Part shown: piece after piece, positions 57,874-64,000 of the stretch | Layout: every line of letters begins with the position of its first letter | Position numbering within the stretch: the stretch's first letter is position 1 | Source of the DNA: Fluviibacter sp048859965 | Lineage (GTDB): Bacteria > Pseudomonadota > Gammaproteobacteria > Burkholderiales > Rhodocyclaceae | DNA length: 64,000 nucleotides | Assembly: GCA_048859965.1 (NCBI GenBank) | Contig: JBLIZO010000015.1 | Span: 1-64,000 of the forward strand | Direction of reading: 5' to 3' | The notes under the pieces: generated by a model | The model's input: the letters and a program-made list of their open reading frames with translations, nothing else | What the model was told of the DNA's origin: nothing | Databases searched by the model: none | Program-made: the position numbers and the translations under genes

Positions 57874-59381
57874 TGCTGCCGGAAGTTACGACGGCGGGGG
57901 GCTACCTTCTGGTGATCGCGTTGCTGTTGCCCTTGCTCGGTATGCTGGCGGGCTTTGCGCTGGGTGGCGCCTGGGCGCGCCGTGTCGTGATGGGCCTGTT
58001 GCCGCTGGGCCTGATTCTGAGTGTGGTCATTCTGGTGGATATGGTCGGCTCCGGCCAGGCGCTGGTTTATCATCTGGGTGCCTGGGCGCCGCCGCTCGGC
58101 ATCGCGTTGCGGGCGGATGGTCTGTCTGGTGCGATGCTGCTGGCGACGGCGATTGTACTGGCTGCCATTGCACTATTCGCGCGGGCGGATTTTCCCGAGG
58201 CGCCCGGCGGCGGGGAATCGCGAGCGTCATTCATATTCTGGGTGCTTCTGCCGGCGGTCTGGGTGTCGCTGAACACGGTTTTTCTGGCCGGTGATCTGTT
58301 TACGCTCTATGTGGCGCTCGAACTATTGACCTTTGCTGCGGTACCGCTGGTGTGCCTGGATGGCCACGCGGAAACCTTGCGCGCCGCATTGCGTTACCTG
58401 CTTTTTGCTTTGCTGGGTTCGGTACTGTATCTACTGGGTGCTGTGTTGTTATACGCGGGCTATGGGACGCTCGATATTGCCCAGCTACGGCAGGTGGTGA
58501 TGCCGGGGCCGGTGGCGTGGGCGGCGACCGCGCTGATGACGGTTGGCCTGCTTGCAAAAACCGCGCTTTTCCCGTTGCATTTGTGGTTGCCACCGGCCCA
58601 TGCCGGGGCGCCTGCACCAGCCAGCGCGCTGCTGTCGGCGTTGGTGGTGAAAGGGTCTTTCTTTTTAGTCATCCGGCTCTGGCTGGATGTGATGCCTGAC
58701 ATCGTGACACCAACGGCGGCCCAGTTGTTGGGCGCGCTGGGCGCTGCGGCAATTTTGATCGGTAACACAGTGGCGCTCAGGCAGTCGCGCCTCAAATTGC
58801 TGATTGCGTATTCGACGGTGGCGCAGATCGGCTACCTGTTCCTGATGTTTCCGCTGGCCCTCGGTCTCGTGGATATGGGTCTGCCCAACGACAAGGCGGT
58901 GACAGGCGGGCTGTTACAGGCGGTGTCGCATGCGACCGCCAAGGCGGCGATGTTTATGGCGGCTGGCCTGGTTTACGCCGCCCTCGGTCATGACCGCGTT
59001 GCCGATCTGCAGGGGGTTGGTCGGCGTCTGCCGAAGACGGTTCTGGCGTTTGCACTGGGGGGTATCGCGCTCGTTGGGTTGCCGCCATCGGGCGGCTTCA
59101 TGGCGAAATGGCTGTTGCTATCGGCTGCGTTGACGACCGGTCAATGGTGGTGGGTGGTCGTCATGGTGGTGGGTGGGTTGCTGACCGCCGCGTATGTTTT
59201 TGCTGTCGTCGTGAAAGCGATGATGCCTGCAGTGACGCCCTTGCCTGAAACAGGCGTCGTCCTGCGCTCGGGCGAAACGATTGTGCTGGCGTTGGCGGTG
59301 CTTTCGTTGATGCTGGGCTGTGTGGCGCTCCTGCCTTTTGAGGTGGTGCAGATCGGTCGTCAGGTTGGAGGTGTCCCATGA
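57870..59381 (+). CDS. mrpD: Mrp-type antiporter subunit D (NuoN/L-like)
   Basis: A 503-residue Proton_antipo_M membrane subunit, the ion-translocating type. The TM5 glutamate is present as E151 in YVALELLTFA, and a lysine channel motif reads AKTALFPLHLWLPPAHAGAP near 220 with a downstream Lys in SALVVKGSFFL. About 14 hydrophobic segments are expected. It precedes a second homologue and overlaps it by 4 nt. Confidence 0.92.
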   Translation: MMLPEVTTAGGYLLVIALLLPLLGMLAGFALGGAWARRVVMGLLPLGLILSVVILVDMVGSGQALVYHLGAWAPPLGIALRADGLSGAMLLATAIVLAAIALFARADFPEAPGGGESRASFIFWVLLPAVWVSLNTVFLAGDLFTLYVALELLTFAAVPLVCLDGHAETLRAALRYLLFALLGSVLYLLGAVLLYAGYGTLDIAQLRQVVMPGPVAWAATALMTVGLLAKTALFPLHLWLPPAHAGAPAPASALLSALVVKGSFFLVIRLWLDVMPDIVTPTAAQLLGALGAAAILIGNTVALRQSRLKLLIAYSTVAQIGYLFLMFPLALGLVDMGLPNDKAVTGGLLQAVSHATAKAAMFMAAGLVYAALGHDRVADLQGVGRRLPKTVLAFALGGIALVGLPPSGGFMAKWLLLSAALTTGQWWWVVVMVVGGLLTAAYVFAVVVKAMMPAVTPLPETGVVLRSGETIVLALAVLSLMLGCVALLPFEVVQIGRQVGGVP

Positions 59382-61009
59382 ATGTGAGCGCATGGATGCT
59401 GGTACTGACGGTCGCTGTGCCGCTGGCGATGTTGCTGGCCTGTAGCTGGAAGCCCGTGCGTGACCGGATGTTGACTTGGCTGCCGCTGGGCGCATTGCCT
59501 GGTTTGTTGGCGGCATTGTTGGCCGTACGCGACGAGAACTGGGTGTTTGGCAGTCCGCGTTTCCCGCTGGCCTTCGCGATGGATCGTGCAGGTGGCGCCC
59601 TGCTGGGTGTTGCGGCACTGCTCTGGCTGGCGGGCGGCTGGTATGCCGCAGCATGTCAGGTGGCGCAGCCTGCGCGTGTCCGCTTTGCGGTCTGCTGGTT
59701 GATGACACTGACGGGATGTCTGGGCGTTTTTGTCGTGGCGGATATGGTTTCGCTTTATGCCTTGCTGGGGCTGCTCAGCGTCGGGGCGACGGGCCTCATC
59801 ATTCACGACAGTTCGCCCCGCGCCTTGCGGGCGGGTGGTGTTTATATCGGTATGGCGTTGCTGGCCGAATCGTTGCTGCTGGCCGCGTTTGTGCTGATTG
59901 TCGTCAGTGCGCCGGGGAATACACTGTTGATCGCCGACGCACCGGCGGCGATTGCGGTATCTGCCTGGCGAGACACGATTCTTGGTTTGCTGATCATCGG
60001 TTTCGGTATCAAGGCCGGCATGGTTCCGTTCCATTTCTGGATGCCTCTGGCCTACAGTGCGGCACCGATACCGGCTGCCGCCGTGATGAGCGGTGCTGTG
60101 GTCAAGGCCAGCGTGATCGGCCTGATTCGTTTCGTGCCCTTTGACGCGGCGCCTTGGAACATCGGCACCGCCGTGACGGCAGTTGGCTTGTTTGGTGCGC
60201 TCTATGGTGTGCTGATTGGCATCACGCAGCGCCATCCGAAAACCGTGTTGGCCTACTCCAGCGTTAGCCAGATGGGCATGATTATCGCCATCATCGGTAT
60301 GGGCATGGTGGTGGGCAAAGTCGAGGCCGGTCTGATCGCGGCGTTTTACGCCGTCAATCATGTGCTGTCGAAAGGCGCGTTGTTCATGGCGGTCGGCGTT
60401 GCGGCCGAAACGGGACGTCGGCGCTTGTGGACAGTGCTTCTGCCGGCGGGGGTTCTGGCGATTGGCCTGGGTGGGTTGCCCCTCAGTGGTGGGGCATTGA
60501 CCAAGGCTGTGGCGAAAGCGCTTTTTGGCGAGGGGGTTGCCGGTATGTTGGCAACTGTGTCGGCTATCGGAACGACCGTGTTGATGTTGCATTTTCTGCG
60601 CTGTCTCAAAGCCTTTGCGGCCGATGATCCGGAAGCGCGGGCCGAATCCGGTTTGCGCTGGCCGTGGTTGCTGATGGCCACGGCTTCGATGGTGGTGCCG
60701 TGGGTGGTCTATTTGATGTCGCCGCGCTATTCGTTACCGGACGCCTTGTCACCCTATGCGCTGTGGGCGGCGATGTGGCCGATTGTGGTGGGTATCGTGC
60801 TTGCCTGGGTACTGGTGAATTGGAAGCGGCGATTGCCGGAAGTGCCATCCGGGGATGTGCTGATCGTGTTGGCGCCCATCGGGCGGTGTATTGCCCGAGG
60901 TGTTTCAGATGTCGCAGTCGCGCTGGATACCGCATTACGCCGCTGGCCACTGACCGGATGGGTGTTGTTGGGACTGCTGCTGGCTTTTGCGGTGGCGGTC
61001 CGAACATAA
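59378..61009 (+). CDS. second NuoN/L-like antiporter subunit lacking the TM5 Glu
   Basis: A 543-residue Proton_antipo_M protein. The lysine channel motif is retained (GIKAGMVPFHFWMPLAYSAA, then AVVKASVIGL), but the position equivalent to E151 of the upstream subunit reads YALLGLLS, placing G131 where the conserved TM5 glutamate should be. This suggests altered ion coupling or a structural role. The C-terminus extends about 90 residues beyond the core. It closes the operon; 83 nt separate it from the META-domain gene. Confidence 0.85.
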   Translation: MNVSAWMLVLTVAVPLAMLLACSWKPVRDRMLTWLPLGALPGLLAALLAVRDENWVFGSPRFPLAFAMDRAGGALLGVAALLWLAGGWYAAACQVAQPARVRFAVCWLMTLTGCLGVFVVADMVSLYALLGLLSVGATGLIIHDSSPRALRAGGVYIGMALLAESLLLAAFVLIVVSAPGNTLLIADAPAAIAVSAWRDTILGLLIIGFGIKAGMVPFHFWMPLAYSAAPIPAAAVMSGAVVKASVIGLIRFVPFDAAPWNIGTAVTAVGLFGALYGVLIGITQRHPKTVLAYSSVSQMGMIIAIIGMGMVVGKVEAGLIAAFYAVNHVLSKGALFMAVGVAAETGRRRLWTVLLPAGVLAIGLGGLPLSGGALTKAVAKALFGEGVAGMLATVSAIGTTVLMLHFLRCLKAFAADDPEARAESGLRWPWLLMATASMVVPWVVYLMSPRYSLPDALSPYALWAAMWPIVVGIVLAWVLVNWKRRLPEVPSGDVLIVLAPIGRCIARGVSDVAVALDTALRRWPLTGWVLLGLLLAFAVAVRT

Positions 61010-61092
61010 GATTCACCGGCCGGGCGGTGTGATTTGCGCTCCGGCTAATTCGTTGCAATCATTTTGACGCAAAAACATAGGATAATTACGTA

Positions 61093-62178
61093 ATGTTAAG
61101 AGGACAATACCTGCATCGACTCGGCGGTGCGCTGATCGCCTTGATGGTGCTGGCTACACCTGCGTTTGCCGCAGATCCGGCGCTGCTGTGCTCTGGCAAT
61201 GAACCCGCCTGGAGCCTTGATCTGAGGACGTCGGGGCAGGGACGCTTTACCAAGCCGGATGGCACGGCCATTGTCTATCGCGGTGCCGGAAGCGCGCTCA
61301 AGTTCCATCCGGAAACGGTCTGGCGCGGGCGTGCGGTGAATGCGCGCGGTGATGAACTGGTGGCCTTTATTCGTGCCGGGGCATGTAGTGATGGGATGTC
61401 CAACATCGTGCATCCGTATGACGTTAATGTGTCTTTGCCGGATGGGCGCCATCTCCGCGGCTGTTGCCGGGTGCCGGCTGATACGGCCGCACTGGAAAAT
61501 GTAAGCTGGCGCCTGACGATGTTGCCGGGCCAGACGCTGCCCGCAGCAGGGCCCAGCAGCTCCCTGACCGTGCGTTTCTCAGAAGGTCGGGTCAGTGGAT
61601 TCTCCGGCTGCAACCAGTTTACCGGGGGCTATCGTGTACAGGGTCATGCGCTGACACTCGGACCGATCGGTGGCACCCTGATGGCCTGCCCGGAGCCGGC
61701 TATGGCGCTGGAACAGGCGTTCCGCGCAGCTTTTTCCGGCACGATGCGTATTGCCGTGAGCGGTGACGAATTGACGCTGACGCCGGAGTCCGGTCAGGAT
61801 CCGCTTCGCTTTAAACGGGAATCGGCGCCGCGCCTCGATGGCATCGTCTGGGAAGTGACCGGCTACAACAATGGGCGGCAAGCCGTGGTCAGCCCGAAGC
61901 TGGATACGCACCTGACGATTGAGTTCAAGGACGATCAGGTGTCCGGTTCGAGTGGCTGCAATCGCTTTCATGGCGCCTTCAAGGCGAAGGGTGATGCGCT
62001 GTCAATCGGGCCGCTGGCAACCACCCGCATGATGTGCGATGCCGCCGTGATGACGCAGGAACGCGCGTTTCTCGCAGCACTGGAGACCGCCACGAGCTGG
62101 CAGATTGCTCGTGGTGTTTTGGACGTCCATCGCGCCGATGGCGAGCGCGTGCTCTGGGCGCATCAGCCGGGGCAGTGA
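61093..62178 (+). CDS. exported protein with two META (HslJ-like) domains
   Basis: A 361-residue secreted protein. A signal peptide (about 1-27, ending AFA) is followed by a beta-rich domain (about 30-130) resembling the COG3650-type region found with META domains. Two META repeats follow, at about 140-240 (GFSGCNQFTGGY) and 250-355 (GSSGCNRFHGAF). HslJ proteins affect novobiocin resistance and stress, but the biochemical role is not known. Several cysteines are present. Its stop is 3 nt before the ATG of the next gene, so the two are probably co-transcribed. Confidence 0.82.
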   Translation: MLRGQYLHRLGGALIALMVLATPAFAADPALLCSGNEPAWSLDLRTSGQGRFTKPDGTAIVYRGAGSALKFHPETVWRGRAVNARGDELVAFIRAGACSDGMSNIVHPYDVNVSLPDGRHLRGCCRVPADTAALENVSWRLTMLPGQTLPAAGPSSSLTVRFSEGRVSGFSGCNQFTGGYRVQGHALTLGPIGGTLMACPEPAMALEQAFRAAFSGTMRIAVSGDELTLTPESGQDPLRFKRESAPRLDGIVWEVTGYNNGRQAVVSPKLDTHLTIEFKDDQVSGSSGCNRFHGAFKAKGDALSIGPLATTRMMCDAAVMTQERAFLAALETATSWQIARGVLDVHRADGERVLWAHQPGQ

Positions 62179-62181
62179 GTG

Positions 62182-62985
62182 ATGACAAACCGTAATGTGC
62201 ACAGCCGCTCACCGGCGACATGGATTGTGTTGCTGACGCTAGTCGCCTTTGTAGCCGCTTTTGTGCTGCCGCCCATACCGCAGTCGGTGGTGTATCACGA
62301 TTTTGCCGATCATCGTCATGCCTTGGGTATCGCCAATTTTCTGGATGTCATGTCCAATGCGGCGTTCCTCGTCGTCGGCCTGTTGGGGTTGGCCATGATT
62401 GCTCGTGGCCGTGCATTCTTTGAATATTCGACCGAGCGCTGGCCTTATGTGATCTTCTTTATCGGGGTGACGCTGACGGCGGCGGGTTCTGCCTATTATC
62501 ATCTGGCGCCGGACAACGAAACGTTGTTCTGGGATCGCCTGCCGATGACGATTGCTTTCATGGGTTTGGTGTGTGCGCAGATCGTCGATCGCGTCAGCGT
62601 GCGTGGTGGGCTGCGGTTGTTGGTGCCCGCGCTGATCATCGGTGCGGCTTCGGTCATTTATTGGCGCTGGACTGAACGCCTCGGGGCCGGCAATGTGCTG
62701 CCTTACGGTATTCTGCAGGGCTACGCTGTGTTGGTATTACTGCTCCTGGCGTTGTTCAATCCGTCACGTTATACCCGCGGGCAGGATATTTTCTGGGTGT
62801 TCGGCTGGTACATGTTGAGTAAGGTGCTGGAAACCTTCGATCACCAGCTGATGTGGCTGGATCAGGGCATCGTCAGCGGTCACACCCTCAAGCATCTCGC
62901 AGCCGCTGCAGCCGGGCTGGTAGTATGCCGTATGCTGACGAAGCGTAAACTGCGTCCGGTATCGGGCGGATCGAGCGGTCAATAA
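62182..62985 (+). CDS. CREST-superfamily (alkaline ceramidase-like) membrane hydrolase
   Basis: A 267-residue, seven-helix-type membrane protein. Conserved polar residues match the CREST superfamily (alkaline ceramidase, PAQR, Per1): a Ser/Asn pair in DVMSNAAFLVVGL near 55, Asp and His in SAYYHLAPDN near 105, and the HxxxH-type SGHTLKHLAAA near 240. Such enzymes use a zinc ion to hydrolyse lipid amides or related bonds. The ATG at 62182 is preferred over the GTG at 62179. Bacterial substrates are unknown. Confidence 0.72.
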   Translation: MTNRNVHSRSPATWIVLLTLVAFVAAFVLPPIPQSVVYHDFADHRHALGIANFLDVMSNAAFLVVGLLGLAMIARGRAFFEYSTERWPYVIFFIGVTLTAAGSAYYHLAPDNETLFWDRLPMTIAFMGLVCAQIVDRVSVRGGLRLLVPALIIGAASVIYWRWTERLGAGNVLPYGILQGYAVLVLLLLALFNPSRYTRGQDIFWVFGWYMLSKVLETFDHQLMWLDQGIVSGHTLKHLAAAAAGLVVCRMLTKRKLRPVSGGSSGQ

Positions 62986-63030
62986 CCGGGTTCGCTGTTT
63001 TTTGTTGTTTTTTTCTTTGAAAGGTTTTTT

Positions 63031-63408
63031 ATGAGCAATTTTTGGGATTTCATCTGGTTGATCGTTTCCACATTCGTATTTGTGGCCTATCTGCTGATTC
63101 TTTTTCAGATCGTGGCCGATCTGTTCCGCGACCCGGAAGTGAGCGGCGTTGCCAAAGCGCTGTGGTTGATCTGCCTGATTTTTGTGCCGATGCTCACGGC
63201 ACTGTTCTATGTCATCGTTCGTGGTCCGGGAATGGCCAAGCGCCAACTGGCGGCTATTGAGCGTAACCGTGCCCAGACCGAGGATTACATTCGCCATGTG
63301 GCGGGTAAATCGCCGGCGGATCAGATTGCCGACGCGAAGGCGCTGCTGGATGCGGGTGCCATTAGTCCGGAAGAGTTTGCCCAGCTCAAAGCCAAGGCAC
63401 TGGCCTGA
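63031..63408 (+). CDS. PLDc_N and SHOCT domain membrane protein
   Basis: A 125-residue protein with two N-terminal transmembrane helices (about 7-30 and 42-65) in the PLDc_N pattern (FWDFIWLIVSTFVFVAYLL, then WLICLIFVPMLTALFYVIVR). A C-terminal SHOCT motif follows at about 95-125 (SPADQIADAKALLDAGAISP). SHOCT segments are short helical hairpins found at protein ends. Function is unknown. The GAAAGG site before ATG 63031 is good. It stands alone between the CREST gene and the patatin gene. Confidence 0.85.
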   Translation: MSNFWDFIWLIVSTFVFVAYLLILFQIVADLFRDPEVSGVAKALWLICLIFVPMLTALFYVIVRGPGMAKRQLAAIERNRAQTEDYIRHVAGKSPADQIADAKALLDAGAISPEEFAQLKAKALA

Positions 63409-63424
63409 TTTTTTAGCGCTACGT

Positions 63425-63460
63425 GTAATCGGGCCGTGTGTTGGCATACGGTCCGATTAC
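63425..63460. terminator. 16-bp hairpin between SHOCT and patatin genes
   Basis: GTAATCGGGCCGTGTG (63425-63440), loop TTGG, CATACGGTCCGATTAC (63445-63460): a 16-bp stem including two G-T wobbles. No T-run follows (GTCATGCG), so it is either a Rho-dependent-type or mRNA-stability structure, or an operator. Confidence 0.45.
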
Positions 63461-63515
63461 GTCATGCGATGTGAAGGCCGCCAAAAAGTCGGTTCAATTT
63501 TCTAAGAGTTTGACC

Positions 63516-64000
63516 ATGCAAAACACCAAGAGAAAGAAGGCGGCCACTTCGGCTGAGCGCGCGCCCGTGCTCGTTGATCTGGCGTTGCAAGGCGGTGGCG
63601 CTCATGGCGCCTATACCTGGGGTGTGCTGGATCGCCTGTTGGAAGAGCCTTGGCTTCAATTTGACGGCATTTCCGGCACCTCGGCCGGTGCGATGAACGC
63701 CGTTGTGATGGCCTATGGCCTGGCCAAGGGTGGCCGTCGCCAGGCACAGATCGAACTGGAAAATTTCTGGAGCAAGGTCTCGGAAGCGGCGACACTCAGC
63801 CCCTTCCGGCGCGGGCCGCTGGAAATTCTGACGGGACGCTGGACGCTGGATTATTCGCCGGCTTTCGTGTTCATGGATATCGCTTCGCGGCTTTTCTCGC
63901 CCTACGACATTAATGTTCACGGGGGGAATCCGCTGAACGACGTGTTGACGGCTTGTGTGGATTTCGACCTGTTGACCAAGCCGGGTGCACCGCGTCTGTT
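63516..64000 (+). CDS. patatin-like phospholipase (RssA-like), cut by window end
   Basis: About 161 residues of a cytoplasmic patatin-type protein; the 3' end is outside the window. The oxyanion loop LQGGGAHGAYTWG is at 24-36 and the nucleophile Ser56 lies in GTSAG. The catalytic Asp (DG[GA]) must lie beyond the edge. No signal peptide or lipobox is visible, so it differs from the lipoprotein patatin at 50430-51671. ATG 63516 follows a weak GAGTTT-type site. The substrate is not known. Confidence 0.85.
   Translation, partial: MQNTKRKKAATSAERAPVLVDLALQGGGAHGAYTWGVLDRLLEEPWLQFDGISGTSAGAMNAVVMAYGLAKGGRRQAQIELENFWSKVSEAATLSPFRRGPLEILTGRWTLDYSPAFVFMDIASRLFSPYDINVHGGNPLNDVLTACVDFDLLTKPGAPRL

Noticed and set aside
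1..64000. CRISPR arrays, IS elements, prophage genes or rRNA operons
   Set aside because: No spaced direct repeats, transposase, integrase, capsid or rRNA sequences were seen.

Overview
The window reads as a chromosomal segment of a betaproteobacterium, probably Burkholderiales or a close relative. The basis is gene content and order (metG / apbC-Mrp / dcd, glyA-nrdR-ribD, secB-grxC-rhodanese, rplM-rpsI, coq7, a CNP1-like protein, cytochrome c4 beside engB-hemB). The DNA looks moderately GC-rich by eye; no base composition was computed. Most of it is densely packed housekeeping sequence with many 1-8 nt overlaps between co-directional genes. No CRISPR array, rRNA operon, insertion sequence or prophage was seen.

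Layout. 1-7.3 kb: the truncated metG, Mrp/ApbC ATPase, DUF1330 protein, dcd, a fold-type-I basic amino acid decarboxylase and a dicarboxylate/glutamate:cation symporter. 7.3-12.6 kb: a minus-strand thyA-pgi-folA run, leucyl aminopeptidase and YjgA/DarP. 12.7-17.8 kb: pmbA (TldE), a histidine phosphatase, glyA, nrdR and ribD. 17.8-19.1 kb: a Fic AMP-transferase with an operator-like promoter, plus a 46-residue membrane micro-ORF. 19.1-25.8 kb: moeB, ctpA, gpmA, then rhodanese, grxC, secB, gpsA, then trmL and comF. 25.8-28.6 kb: bioB-bioC-DUF455. 28.6-35.6 kb: cytochrome c4, engB, hemB, a HAD nucleotidase, argB, nudB, a barstar-like protein and aspS. 35.6-41.6 kb: DUF502, pilC, pilB, a CcsA-like protein and ffh. 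41.6-48.7 kb: a DMT exporter, proS, rppH, CNP1-like, coq7, OsmC, rplM-rpsI, tRNA-Phe and speG. 48.7-55 kb: a secreted phytochelatin-synthase-like protein, DUF4239 plus a patatin lipoprotein, ferredoxin-NADP reductase and an MscS/MscK-type channel. 55-61 kb: a structured non-coding region and a seven-gene Mrp/Mbh-type antiporter operon. 61-64 kb: META-domain protein, CREST-type hydrolase, SHOCT protein and a second patatin cut by the window end.

Functional links. thyA-pgi-folA places thymidylate synthesis and dihydrofolate recycling in one run. glyA-nrdR-ribD links one-carbon, dNTP and flavin metabolism. bioB-bioC covers two biotin steps. The antiporter operon is the clearest multi-subunit machine.

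The least routine signals are: (i) the fic promoter, where a perfect 12-bp inverted repeat covers the -10 box and the start codon; (ii) a candidate small RNA before rplM with an anti-Shine-Dalgarno loop and a strong terminator; (iii) a structured RNA candidate before the antiporter operon; (iv) a micro-ORF with a perfect Shine-Dalgarno coupled to mrpE; (v) the MrpA-less antiporter with a fused MbhD/E-MnhB subunit and a subunit lacking the TM5 glutamate; (vi) the DUF4239/patatin lipoprotein pair beside a secreted phytochelatin-synthase-like protein.
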